Source of the DNA: Luzula sylvatica
Lineage: Eukaryota; Streptophyta; Magnoliopsida; Poales; Juncaceae
Assembly (NCBI GenBank): GCA_946800325.1
Contig: OX326960.1
Coordinates: 15,524,393 to 15,588,392, forward strand
Length of the DNA stretch: 64,000 nucleotides
Direction: 5' to 3'
Under the pieces are notes generated by a model, which saw only the letters and a list, made by a program, of their open reading frames with translations, did no database searches and was not told the origin of the DNA. This document shows, piece by piece, positions 22,000-34,087 of the stretch. Each line of letters opens with the position of its first letter. Within the stretch, counting starts at the first letter, position 1. The position numbers and the translations under genes are program-made.

Positions 22000-23385
22000 G
22001 GGCATGTTTGATTTGAGGGATTTTGGTGTATTTTGATGTAAACTCAAGGATTTGGGTCCAAATCCATTGTTTGATTTCTTGTGTATTGTATTTTGAACCC
22101 TCTCATCCATGTATTTTGTCATCCATAAAAAAAATTGGGATTTCATATCTTGTGTTTGCTTGTCCATGTATTCCAATATTATATAATATAATCTATTCGT
22201 TAAACAATAAAATAAAATAAAATATAATACCATATCATAATCAAAATAATATAATATTATATATAATATAATATAATAGTATATGATATAATAAAAAATT
22301 TAATATAATATTAAATAATTTACAATATATGAAAAATGTAAAATAATATTAAATTTTATATTATACAATATAAATATTATTATATAATGTAATAATATAA
22401 TATATGATGATATAAACCAATATGATATAATATAATGTAATATAATATAATGCAAAATAAATAAAATAATGTTCTATATAATGAAATACTATATGATATA
22501 ATAAATAATATAATATAATATAAAATAGGTTACTTTATACAAAAAATGTAAAATAATATTAAATTTTATATTATAAAATATAAATAGTATTATATAAATA
22601 GTATTATATAATGTAATAATATAATATGTTATAAACCAATATTATATAATATAATATAATATAAAACAATGTAATATAATATAATATAATATAATATAAT
22701 ATACTATCATGTCATATAATATAATATAATATAATGTTAATTTATTTTATATTATATAATATAAAACTATATAATATATTAAAATATAAAATTTTATTTA
22801 ATATACTACAATTCAATATGAACCAACATAATATAATATGATATGATATAATATAATATTTTATATTATAATATAATATAATATCAAACAATATAATATT
22901 AAAGAATATAATATGAAATACTATAATATTATTTTATATGATATAACACAATATAATATAAAACAATATAAACTAATAGTATAAAACAATATAATATAAA
23001 ACAATATAAAACAATATAAACAATATATTATTTTATATGATATAAAACAATATAATACAACATAATATTATACAAAACATTATAAAAAATATAATATAAT
23101 ATAATATATATATAATATAATTGAAATAAATATTAAATAATAAAACAATATAAACTAATAGTAATTAATATAATATAATATAATATAATTAATGTATTTT
23201 AAAATGAATTAATATTAAAATATAAAAATTATGAATTTTAATTAGTAATAATAAAAAAAATTGTATGCATGATCTAGAAATACAACAAATCAAACAAGTT
23301 TGAGGGATTTTCATATACATGGATGGTCATATACATGTATATGAGATATCCATGTATTCCTAAATCCCTCAAATCAAACATGCCC
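22000..23385. mobile_element. TIR element with (TATAA)n core, copy 1 (1386 bp)
   Basis: Perfect 24-bp terminal inverted repeats start GGGCATGTTTGATTTGAGGG and end CCCTCAAATCAAACATGCCC. A possible 3-bp duplication TGT flanks it. About 180 bp of transposon-like sequence at the left end gives way to roughly 1 kb of interrupted TATAA/ATAAT pentanucleotide repeats with no coding capacity. Closest relative in the window is the copy at 54827-56468; a more diverged relative is at 34149-35209. TIR type suggests PIF/Harbinger, but the class is not certain. Confidence 0.8.
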
Positions 23386-23741
23386 TGTTTTGCAAATCTT
23401 GTTTTCTTAATTTTATTTTCAGAATAATGTATTGTCAAGTCGCAAATCTATGTTCCCTGTTTTTCAAATAGACTTGACATATTTTTCATCTATTTTTTAG
23501 TGAAATGGTGCACGTAATATTTTTCATAAAATTATTTTGATGTAATATTTTCCTTTTCGTAAAATGATTTTTTTAGCAAGAGATGTGTCTCCTTCAGTAT
23601 CAGGGTGGTTTTCTAATTAAAAAATGCTTTTGATGTAGTATTTTTCTATTCGAATTATATATATATTTTCAATCTTTTTATGCACTAAATGCTTTTTATG
23701 TAGTATTTGGTCTATAAGAATTGTATCCAAGTTTGTGAAAT

Positions 23742-24240
23742 TTGGGGGCAGCTAACTCTAGTGAGAGTGTGCTAATCTTCTCGGCAGACAAGTTACCGAT
23801 AAAAGTTCGGCCCGATAATCCAATATGTGGACTTTGCGGCGAAGATCAAGAAACAATAACACACCTATTAAAAGCTTGCACATGCACAAAACGAGTAAAA
23901 CAAATAGCGTTTGCGAGCATGTACAATAAACCAAGCGACCGGATCAACCTAAACTACTTCAATACATGGCTGACGACGAGGGCCAACATAAGACAAGAAG
24001 ACAAGGAAACGGGGGACGCATTGTGGATATTGGCAAACTGGCAAGTATGGAAAGAGAGAAACGCGGGGATTTTCACAAACAAACGAAAGGAACCGCGACA
24101 AACAGCAACAAGAGCAAGTGAAGAAGCATCCCTCTGGTTAAAACCGATGCGTACAACACCGGCAAGAGGAATAGGCTAGCGGGAAGGCAAATGACACTGA
24201 AATCACTTATTTTTGTTTACTTAAAAATACTTACTGAAAA
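23742..24240 (+). pseudogene. 5'-truncated LINE tail (ORF2 zf-RVT end)
   Basis: An open frame to TAG 24177-24179 contains the zinc-binding motif CGLCGEDQETITHLLKAC and WILANWQVWKERNAGIF, the same C-terminal block as at 18 kb. No ATG-initiated gene is implied. A short A-rich tail follows (ctgaaaaaattt near 24235). Sequence differs clearly from the nested LINE, so it comes from another family. Confidence 0.8.
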
Positions 24241-24439
24241 AATTTAAGCTATATCCATATTATAACCTATATTAAAATTATTTAACTTTCAGTTTTCTTT
24301 TATGGAGAGCAATTTAAAATGGGGATATTAATCAATATATTTACTTGGAATATAAAAAATAAAGTCAGCAACTATAATAAAATTTTAGTACTTATAGAGT
24401 GGTGGTGCATGTCCCCCTTAAACTAGATTGATTGATGTG

Positions 24440-25080
24440 TTGGCGTCTGCAATAATGATGGTGGTAAACCATGAATATTTAATTTTTTCCATCTTATATA
24501 GGAAAAGAAGATAAAAAAAATCCACCGTTTCACACATTATTAATTAATTTAATATTTTAAACAAGTTTGTTTACCACCATTTATAATATTAATTAATCAA
24601 ATTTATAAATTTGGAAAAGAAGCTATTTGACCGAATTAATACACCGTTTAACATGTGTTAAACGGATACACATGAATATAATATCATAAAAAATAAACAA
24701 AAATATAACATTAAAATAAAAGTAAAATAAGTTCGCAAAAGTTAGCAAAATAAAAATGATAATATTTTGTTTTTAAAAAAAATTGAAAAGAAAAAATAAT
24801 AAAATTTGTTGAATAAATATGACTTGTAATTTGTAAAATCAAATATAATAAATAATTAAATAAATCAAATCATTTTTTAATAATTTGGTTCATAACATAA
24901 TAAATGTCGTTTACCATCTAATTAATACTATTATGTCCCATAATCAATACCATGTATTAATTTGCATAATTTTATAGTTTAACATATATTGATTTGAATT
25001 TAAAATTAATTGAGTCCATTAAATTTCTACCAACACATCAAGAATTTTGTGGAAACGTAGAAGGGGCAAATATAATTTTT
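24440..25080. repeat. Dispersed repeat R, copy 1
   Basis: Aligns with 54050-54720 over its length (shared blocks: tccaccgtttcacaca / tcatcatttcacacatca, aacaagtttgttta, ttaatacaccgtttaac, atgtgttaaacgg). At 24644-24665 ten-base arms CCGTTTAACA and TGTTAAACGG face each other around TG. No protein is encoded. Probably a transposon remnant, class unknown. Confidence 0.65.
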
Positions 25081-25734
25081 CTTATAAAAATAATAACCTT
25101 AGCAATCAATTTATCCACATCAAAAGCTAAAAAAAGTTATTGGGTATCAACTGTTCACATTATTTATCCATAATTCAAAAAAGATAATTAGATGCCGATA
25201 TAAAGGTGCAATCCTATGAACCTTTAGGCAAATATATTATAATTAGAGGTTTCTTTAGCAAAATTTTCCGACATGATATAAAATTAATCAAATTCAAATC
25301 ATAGAAAGAAATGTTTTAACTTGTCCATTATAATCAATATCGCTCCGCGCCCTCTAACGATGATATAGCATCGTTATTTACTAATTGCAGTATTACGCTT
25401 TAGAAAAATATTTTTCGCTATTATAGATAATTATAATTTTAGGGAAAATCCCTTTTTTTGAAGCTGTCCACGTCACTTTTTTTTTCTCACCCGTATGATC
25501 TCTGCTGCTCTGTGATCTTTCTGATTGATTTAATTCTATCCATTTGATTTGGTTGGTCATGATGAGGTTTTATCAGCCGTTGGATCTTCTTTGGTGGACT
25601 ATTTGTGTGTGTGTGATTTAATTCTTTTTTGGGTGCGTTGCTTTTTTATTCCCTGCTCATGGTTCATTTCTTTTCTCTCTGTATTGCTTTTTAGCTTAAG
25701 ACATGGTCTTATGTGGTGTGGTTTTCATGTGTTT

Positions 25735-25930
25735 ATTTCTCCTTGGATGATTCGCCCATTACCCATTTCTTATCTGAGTTGTCTTCCATAGAGAGGTCAA
25801 TTTCTTCATTTTTCTGGGTGGATTTCTTCTTGCTCGCTTCGCTCTCTGTTGCCGATGTTTCAACTTCCTTCTCCGCTTCTTTTGCTATGGTTTCCTCTTT
25901 TGACTCATTTCTGATTTCTAGGGTTTACGG
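25735..25930 (-). other. Lys/Glu-rich open frame in the Helitron, possible captured exon
   Basis: On the minus strand about 64 codons are open, reading through SKEETIAKEAEKEVETSATE and SASKKKSTQKNEE-like charged sequence to a TAA at about 25735. Amino-acid use is typical of a charged C-terminal tail rather than random translation. No family recognised. An acceptor-like ccctag precedes it. Could be a captured gene fragment or a relic of a Helitron-borne gene. Confidence 0.35.
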
Positions 25931-26109
25931 TGTGCCAGTTAGTGATTGTTTAAACTTTCGTTATCTTCGTACAATGTTTACGCTGTGTTGTTGTCTGTGT
26001 GAAGTATCAAAGAGTTTCATTTTTTCTGGCACCGTAGATTTCGTTTTGTAGTGAGGAGTTCTGTGTAGTAGGAAGTATATTTTTTCTAAGCCGATTTTAT
26101 TATGTTTTT

Positions 26110-27580
26110 TTTGGTTTTCTGTTTCTACTTAATGATTCATATTTTTTTCTGTTTTTCCTCTTTTGTTTGGCTGTTTTCTTCTTTGTATGTGATTTTTTTT
26201 TTTCGTTTTTTCTTTCTCTGTTTACTGTTTTTTTTTTACTGTGTTCAATATTTTTTTCCTGTTTTTTTCTTCTTCTTAATTACATGTTGTTTTTATCAGT
26301 TAATGTCATGATTTTCCAGGTCGCTAAATTAGTTGATAAGAAATGAAATTGCAAAATGGGAAATCTGAGATTGCGTTCCTTTGATTTCGTACGTTTCCTC
26401 TGATGCGTTTTAACTTCGAATAGAAAAGAATATATATGGAGAATTTACTTTTTTCTATCGGCTAATCAGTTCATTTGAATTAGTTTATTTGAATTAAAGT
26501 TTAATCAGTGAAAGAGAATATATGTGTGAACAATACTGATTGGTAAGAAGGTGGATTAGTAATTAGAGAATCTCAGATTACGTCCCTTGGTTTTCTTATA
26601 TTTGGTCTCATGTGTTGCAGCTTTGTATGAAAGAGAATAAATATTGATAAATATTTAATCAGTGAAAGAGTATGTATGTGTGACCAATACTAATTGGTAA
26701 GAAGATGAATTAGTTGTTGGAGACTCTCAGATTAATTCCCTTGAGATTCTTACATTTTGTCTCATGTGTTGCGGCTTTGAATGAAAGAAAATAAATATTG
26801 AGAAGTAGCGTGTGTATCAGTGAGTCTTCATGAGTAATGCCGCATTGTGAGATTGACTGTATGCGTCTTATTCGAGTAGGCGGTGTCGTGCCTTTCTTTC
26901 GTTTTTGTTTTCTGTACCTCTGCTTAATGATTCATATTTTTTTTTCCTCTTTTGTTTGGTTGTTTTCTTCTTTGTATCTGATTTATTTTGTTTTTTTTAT
27001 TTTTGTTTTTTGTTCCTGTGTTTAATTAATTAATTAATTTTGTTCCTGTGTTCAATGTTTTTTTTTTCTTCTTACTTATATATTCTTTTTATCAATTGAT
27101 CAATTCATTTTAGTCGCATCTTAATCAGTGATGATTTTCCAGGTGGCTAAATTAGTTGATAAGAAGTGAAACTGCAAAATGGAAAATCTGAGATTGCATT
27201 CCTTTGATTTCGTATGTTTCGTCTGATGCGTTTTAACTTCGAATATAAAAGAATATATATGAAGAATTTACTTTCTTTCTATTGGCTAATGAGTTCATTT
27301 GAATTAGTTCGTTTGAATTACGGTTTAATCAGTGAATGAGAATATATATGTGACCAATACTAATTGTTAAGAAGGTGATTTAGTAATTGGAGAATCTCAG
27401 ATTACGTCCCTTGGGTTTCTTATATTTTGTCTCATGTGTTGCGGCTTTCAATGAAAGAGATAATTATTGAGAAGTAACGTGTGTATTAGTGAGTCTTCAT
27501 GACTGATGCCGCATTTTGAGACTGGCTGTATGCATCTTATTCGAGTAGGCGGTGTCGTGCCTCTCTTTCGTCCCTTTACG
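26110..27580 (+). repeat. Tandem duplication of about 0.7-0.8 kb inside the Helitron
   Basis: About 26110-26900 and 26901-27580 repeat the same sequence: ttaatgattcatattttt, gattttccaggt followed by gctaaattagttgataagaa, gcgttttaacttcgaata, accaatac and ctcatgtgttg, ending in the gtaggcggtgtcgtgcc block. The first unit itself contains a second partial copy of the caatacta...tgttgcggcttt part (about 26590-26800). Confidence 0.8.
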
Positions 27581-27669
27581 ATTTCGAGTAGGTGGTGTCG
27601 TGCCCCTCTTTCGTCCCTTTTACGATTTCGAGTAGGCGGTGTCGTGCCTCTCTTTCGTCCCTTTACGAT
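27540..27669 (+). repeat. 43-bp minisatellite, three copies
   Basis: Units starting TTCGAGTAGGCGGTGTCGTG begin at 27540, 27583 and 27627 and differ at one or two positions. A single copy of the same block ends the upstream duplication unit near 26900. Confidence 0.9.
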
Positions 27670-27674
27670 TGAGA

Positions 27675-28280
27675 GAAACACGGCAAGGTAATTAACTTAA
27701 TCAATGGAAGCATATTATTTCACAATTTGGAGCATCAAAAAAAGAAAAAGAGAAAGGACTACTTTTACAATAAATTAGCCAAAAACTCACCAAAAATCAA
27801 TAGATAAGTAAACAGTAATAGCTTTATTATTATTGATTGTGTGACATGGGAATTGTTTTCTTATGGAATTTAGATGAACATAGCACAAGGAGTAATTCGC
27901 TTCAAAACAAAAATCCTTTTGCAGAATGAAACTCGATAGAACCGTTTCTTTGTGTGATCCAGAAGAACACGGCAAGGCAAATAACTTATTCAACCAAAGT
28001 GTATTCTTTCACACGATGGACCATGAGAAAATGAAGAAAATAAGGATTGTCTTTGTAATAAATTAGCCAAAAATTTAACGAAAATTAATAGATAAGTAAA
28101 CAATCAAGGCATTATTATTATGGATCGCATTTTTTTTTAGTGTAAATGAGCATAGGATATGGAATTGTTCTTTTCGAAAAAAAGGTCCTCTTGAAAGATT
28201 AAATTCAAAAAATTACTGAATTAACCTCTTCGAAAAAAGGATCTTCTTGAAAGATGAAATTCAATAAATTAATAAATTAA
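27675..28280 (+). repeat. Second tandem duplication in the Helitron
   Basis: 27675-27965 and 27966-28280 share aacacggcaagg, ataaattagccaaaaa, aatagataagtaaaca and tttattattat. The downstream half contains a further small duplication (ttcgaaaaaaggtc / ttcgaaaaaaggatc). Confidence 0.7.
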
Positions 28281-29439
28281 CGAAAGTTACTCAATCATTA
28301 TATGAATAGGCACACTAATACAGTTCATGATGCAAACAGATTTCATTTCGTTCTAAAAAAAAAGGGTGTTTACAATAGACAAATCATCTATGGTCTTAAT
28401 CCTCTTGGTGATAAGAATCTAAAAGTTAAACAAAAGAACTACGCACAGCACTCTGTTATAATGCATAATATATACTCATTTAGGACTCATTGTTATTATG
28501 TGCATATTCTGACGCATCTACAATTTAATGCTCAATCGAAAATAAATACATCAAATAAGTATCGCTTATGCATTCCAAGATGATTGAAGCAGCTAATAAA
28601 CAATAAGTTGTAATATACTGACAAGTCCCTGCATATAAAACTCTTTCTTATAGTATAACATATCATTAACTGGCACACTTATTCATCATTATCAATATGT
28701 TGGCTTGGCAAAATTATAGATATGTAATAATGAAAATTATTTCGTATAGCAGAACAAATCATTAACTGGCATACTTAGTCATCAATATCAATATGATAAA
28801 TTGGCAAAATCATATATCTATAATAACGAAACTTCTGTTTTTGAAAACTGTAGATCTCATAATATTCTTATGTCACGATGGACAGTGCAGCGGCTGATAG
28901 ACAAACAACAAGATCTATGTACAATGCAGCAATGAATAGGCATACAAGGATGTCTATAATGAAACGTAAAAGAAGCGAATTGGGTGAATCGTCTTCTGCC
29001 GCAGTCGAACCTCGAGTAGTTATGCTAGAACTAATTTCGATAACAAACAAACATTGATAAAAATAACAACAATCACATTGCAAAATACATTCACATCACA
29101 TACTAGCCCTCTGAGCATAACAAGACGACCTAATGATGGCATATAAGAAAAAGAACACCACCTAGAGAATGCCCACGCAATTGCGCGGCGCATAAGCTAG
29201 TTTACATTATAACAGTGAAAATAGCGGCACTATTCAAATCATTGATTATGATAGATATTAAATCATTTTAATTTCAGTCTCTCTACCTCTTACCAGTAAA
29301 TAAAAAATCATTCATCAACCAGTCTGAGTTTACTTATATATTAAAATCATTAACTATAATCAATGTCATTACCTACATTGTAACAACTAATAATACAATC
29401 AATCGATCATTATACATTAAAATCTAAAAAATAAATTTA

Positions 29440-29735
29440 GGCCAAATTTCATATGCACCCCTACAAAATTCTACAATTTTGTTAGATTTCGGGCAACTAT
29501 CTCCTTAAGATTACCACTAATTTGTGCTTTTTTTATTTTTCCGACAAATTTTATTCCTTATTTACATACGGAGGCAAAATCGAAAAAGCAAAAATTAGCG
29601 AAAATCTTTAAATCTAACAAAGAGGGCATCCATAAAATTACAATAATTTTGTTGGAATATTTCATGATATTTCACGTTTTGCAGGGGTATAAATCAAATT
29701 GTGGGACTTTATATGGTACATATGAAATTTGGCCC
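29440..29735. mobile_element. MITE of 296 bp
   Basis: Terminal inverted repeats start GGCCAAATTTCATATG on the left and, on the complement of the right end, GGGCCAAATTTCATATG; weaker pairing extends to about 40 bp. Flanked by TAAATTTA at 29432-29439 and 29736-29743, an 8-bp duplication. Short element with no frame; hAT- or Mutator-type cannot be separated. Confidence 0.7.
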
Positions 29736-29744
29736 TAAATTTAT

Positions 29745-31260
29745 AACAATTACTCCAATTAATCCTATATAATAAATTTACAAAACTCAAGCCCTCATTT
29801 GCATATATGTTTAACTTCATGGTTTTTTTAACAAAAAGATCCAATAAATTTAGATTCTTATCTCACTTCCACACTCAAAGTATTTATTTTTATTTAAAAA
29901 TAAAAGAAAAGTGTAACGGTTAAAAACTAAGGGATAAAGTGAGGTAGGTGGTGATGCCAACCCAGTTCAAATCAAAAGCAGCTGTTTCTCGCACTATCTT
30001 CGTGGTCTTATATCTCGCCCACGAAAATATCTCATAAACCAGTCATTAATTTAATTATTTACTCGTTGCACAAATTACATATCGCCAAATACCTTAGACA
30101 GTTATGATTATATATAAATTAATTTATCCAAGAAAAATATGATTAGGATTATGATTAAATAATAAATATATATTATTTTATCTGAAATGATTATGAAAAC
30201 TATATAATATTACAGTAACAGTAGAGACTTAGTCCACACATTAAATTCTAGAACGTTCCAAGATATTTTGCATCATCGCCGACTCCCCTTATTCCAGATC
30301 CTATGTAACAATTCCTACTATAATTTCTCCTATGCTATGCTCCTCATTTCTATCTGTTTTATTTTTTGGATACGGATTTGATTTAAATATTATGGAAATA
30401 CGAAAATGATTTGGATATTATAGAATACAAAAAGAAATACGAATTAATTTTGAATATTGAAATGGTTGTCGTACCAAAATTATATTATTTACTAGAAATA
30501 TATTCATTGAAAAAATACAAATCTCGTTGTAAATATTAAATCTTATCCTCAACAATATTTTATAAAATAAAAACTATCATTAATATATAAAATATATTGC
30601 TACTTAGCCAATCATTACATATAAAAAGATTACTCCTTCGAAATATTTAAATATTATTGATAAAACACAAACAATATTATCAAGAAATAAAAAGCAAAAT
30701 AAGTATGATGATGCATATTAGTATCCAAACAACATATATTATCCGTATCGACAATATAATTATTTGATGTATATATTTTGTGTCGAAAAAATTATTCATA
30801 TTTAATATTTGTTTGTATACAATTTTTTTTTATTACAATACAAATATTTTATGAATATGAATACGATTTGGTTGGATAATATATGTTTCGTTTACGCTGT
30901 TATCGACAAATCAATATATATAATCTATTAACATAAATATACGTGTCCAAAATAAAACTCTCAAAAATATAATACAATTAATTTTTATTATAAAAAGTTA
31001 AAAACACATAATTCATTCATATAACTCATTATTATAATATAAAAATAATAAAATAACATCTTTATTAAATACATATTATAATAAATTTTAACTATATATA
31101 TTAAAAAAATACTAAAATATAAAATACAAAGCATATCAATAAATTAAATTTTGAAGTAATTGTTGCATAGATGAATACACAGGCAGTGTGCAGAGAAAGA
31201 CAGTAAATAAGTTCCCTATGCTTGCCTCTTTCGTCCTTCCTACCCTTTACTCATCTCTGT
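29745..31260. other. AT-rich intergenic region upstream of the NAC gene
   Basis: No gene visible. 30360-30860 carries degenerate gaatacgaat / ggatacgg strings like those at 35700 and 51780. The promoter of the NAC gene should lie in the last few hundred bases, but I cannot single out a convincing TATA box. Confidence 0.4.
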
Positions 31261-31272
31261 AAAACTCAAACA

Positions 31273-31296
31273 CTCTAGAGAGAGAAAGAGAGAGAC
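31273..31296 (+). repeat. GA-rich tract in the NAC 5' leader
   Basis: agagagagaaagagagagac, about 85 bp upstream of the start codon. GA/CT tracts are frequent in plant 5' leaders and core promoters; a regulatory role is inference. Confidence 0.6.
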
Positions 31297-31377
31297 TTTA
31301 CAGACTTGCTTTCTTCCACGACCATCAAACTACTCCCCTCAATTTCACCTCAATTTTCAATTTTCAAAAGTCCATCA

Positions 31378-33689
31378 ATGACACTAGCAAATCCCAATAC
31401 TAACCCTAACCCGTCACCGCCGCCGGTGCCGTTGGCGCCTGGTTTTCGGTTCCACCCTACCGATGAAGAACTCGTCATTTACTACCTCAAACGTAAGATC
31501 TTGAATCGTCCGTTGAAATTGGATGCCATAGCCGAGATCGATCTTTACAAGTTAGAACCCTGGGAGTTGCCTACCAAATCGAGGATTAGAAGTCGTGATT
31601 TGGAGTGGTATTTCTTCAGCCCTTTGGATCGGAAGTATTCGAATAAGTCTAGGACGAATCGAGCTACGAAAGAAGGGTATTGGAAGACGACGGGGAAGGA
31701 TCGCGAGGTCAAGAGAGGAGAAAAGATTGTGGGTATGAAGAAGACGCTGGTTTTTCATATGGGTCGTGCACCGAGTGGAAAGCGGACGAATTGGGTCATG
31801 CATGAGTATCGGATAGAACGAGATGGAGTTCTGGATGAGCTCAGTGCCGTCGTTACTGATAAAACTCAGGTACAATTGATTGTGACAGTGTGATTAACTA
31901 GGGTTTCTGAACTTTGTTTCCTGATATTGTGCTATTCTTTTCGTTTCTTACAATTGGAGGTTCATAGTCTTTTATTTGCATGATTGTCTATATAGCCAAG
32001 CTTATCTTTGGTTATTTTTAGTAATTTGGGTTTTAGAGCTACTTCCCTATTTAAATTTCTTCATCAATTTGCTTCTTTTTCTGAACTGCATGTAGAATTC
32101 CTCACACAAATTGGGAAAAATCTAAGTCTATAACCTGATAAAAATGTTTAATTGATTACCAATTAAATCACTTTTCATACTGTAATGTTTTCATGCCATA
32201 GAAGTACCAAAAATAAAATATGAATCTCTATCATCTTCTATTATTATTTTGATTATCATGGCGGATTTGATTTTGATTTGGGATTTTTCAGGAATTGTAC
32301 GTGGTGTGTAGAATATTCCAAAAAATGGGTTCGGGTCCTCAAAACGGGGCTCAATACGGAGCTCCGTTTATAGAGGAGGAATGGGAACAGGAGACAGGTG
32401 GCGATGAGCCAATGGCTGCTCTCATGGCTGTGGAAAAAGACGAAGAAGACGAAGACCATGAATACGCCCAAATGCACGATCCTTTACCAGTAAGTCCAAA
32501 TTCATCTATTCTTTGCAAAATTCCAAAAGAGCCCCTTCATTATACCTAAATTACAAAAAAATATTTCTTATTGCAGACTCAAACCACACCTAATCCCGAC
32601 CCATCTCTTGCAAACACGGATCTTGATGCAATCCCCAACCCTCCAAGTCAACCCATAAAACAAGAAATCGAAGAAAATACAACTGAAAACCAAGAAACCA
32701 CAAACGAAAATTACATCGTGTCGGAATGGGTGGCTCAAGATACCTCGTCTTGGCCTTTGAGGACACGTGGCGACCAATCATTACCCAATTCGTCAGAAGA
32801 CAATGCGACATTGTCAGAGCTGCTAAACGTCGAGGAATTCTTCAACGATACCATCGAGGACGACGATAACGGATCCAATTGTGAAACGGGTCAGGAGAAC
32901 GACTCGATAAAGCCTGCTTTGTTGTGCGATTATGAGTATTTGGGCGCCGAAGAGGACGAGGGCAAAACTGTCTTTTACGACGTGGATGATAACGCCGAGG
33001 TCTCAGATGGGAGATATTTAGACGATTTAATGGCCTATTTTGACGAGACCGAAGTTGATATCAAATATGATATTTCCCAATCTTCACAAATAATCGAAGA
33101 AGCTAAAAATGTATGCTTTCATATCCATCACTATTTAATATTTATTGATTTTGAGGTTTGGGTTTAAATTATTTTTATTTTTATTCTTTTTCAGGTTGAG
33201 GAAGAGACGAAAGAGATGTACAAGGGAGAATCATCATCGTCAGTAAAACCCTCGTTCGAAGAAACAAATCAATTGAAGAGAAAAACCTTCGAAATGTCTG
33301 ATTTCGAAGACATACACGGTGACGAATATAACGACAAGTCATCGATCAGAAAGCGCCTAGTCAGCATGTTGGGGTCCATCTCGGCACCCGCAGCGATTGC
33401 GTCAGAGTTTTCCGCTAGTTCGAGCAAAATGACGAATCCTAATTCCGCGGGACCCATCAGAGTGACAGCTGGCATTATCCAGATTATAAATTTACAAAGG
33501 GACGACGAAAGTTTTTTGATGGGTACTAAAAATCGGGATTTGGATTTGGTACTTAAATTGGATCCAGTGGATAAGATGGATGAGGTGGCGGTTTTTACGG
33601 TGTTTCGAGGAGGGTTTTATTTGTGTTTCGTGTCAATGGCGATTCTTACATTGAGTTACAAGTTGAGCATGTGCATTTATGGCCGGTGA
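31378..33689 (+). CDS. Membrane-tethered NAC transcription factor (NTL type)
   Basis: Four exons: 31378-31869, 32292-32489, 32577-33110 and 33195-33689, all phase 0 with GT-AG introns, giving 572 residues. The NAC DNA-binding domain fills residues about 20-180: [60 protein letters not shown] and WVMHEYR, then [11 protein letters not shown] after intron 1. The middle is acidic, as in activation regions. Residues about 549-565 form a single hydrophobic segment ([14 protein letters not shown]) 7 residues from the end. This is the layout of NTL proteins, which sit in ER or plasma membrane and are released by proteolysis to enter the nucleus under stress. The frame is open upstream to 31306 but without ATG, so ATG 31378 is the start. 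Exon 4 has degraded relatives at 43727 and 44071. Confidence 0.93.
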
Positions 33690-34087
33690 AAATGTTTGAA
33701 TGAATGAAATGTTTTTAACTTTGATAAGTGTTAACTTTTTATATCATGGATAAGTAAGTTATTATAATGTACTCGTTAGGGTTTAGAACTCGGTAAAAGG
33801 TTGTGTGTTTCGAACTTGTGTGTTGCGGTTTAGTATCTATATGTAAACTGCATTTGTTTTACCATTTTCTAGGTTGAATTTTCTTTTTCGCTTGCGAATT
33901 TGCAAAAGTCTAGTGTATTTCTTTTTTTTATGCTTTATCAAAGAGACATCTTAAAATTATCAGGAAAACAACTAAAAATTTTAGGGGTCATATTGCAAAA
34001 TCAACACGAAAACACAAATTTTCAGATGTTAATTTGTAGGTCATTAATTAACATCAAACCTTAAAAGAGACCCTATTTTGCAAGTGA
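33690..34087 (+). other. 3' flank and probable 3' UTR of the NAC gene
   Basis: AT-rich with tgaatgaatgaaatg just after the stop; polyadenylation is probably within the first 200 bp. No other gene. Confidence 0.4.

Larger units (their letters stand above)
25499..29200 (+). mobile_element. Probable non-autonomous Helitron
   Basis: The 3' end fits Helitrons: a 16-bp near-palindrome CCACGCAATTGCGCGG (29173-29188) with one mismatch, an 8-nt spacer, then CTAG (29197-29200) followed by T. A candidate 5' end TCTCTGCTGCTCTG preceded by A lies at 25499. No Rep/helicase gene is present. The interior is built of internal duplications and short exon-like fragments. The 3' end is fairly secure; the 5' end rests on a short consensus only. 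Confidence 0.55.

Noticed and set aside
25549..26311. Phe/Leu/Ser-rich plus-strand frames
   Set aside because: T-rich DNA gives hydrophobic frames by chance; the opposite strand holds the more protein-like charged frame.
31306..31377. Upstream extension of the NAC frame
   Set aside because: It begins with TTG, not ATG; ATG 31378 is the first usable start and precedes the NAC domain at the usual distance.
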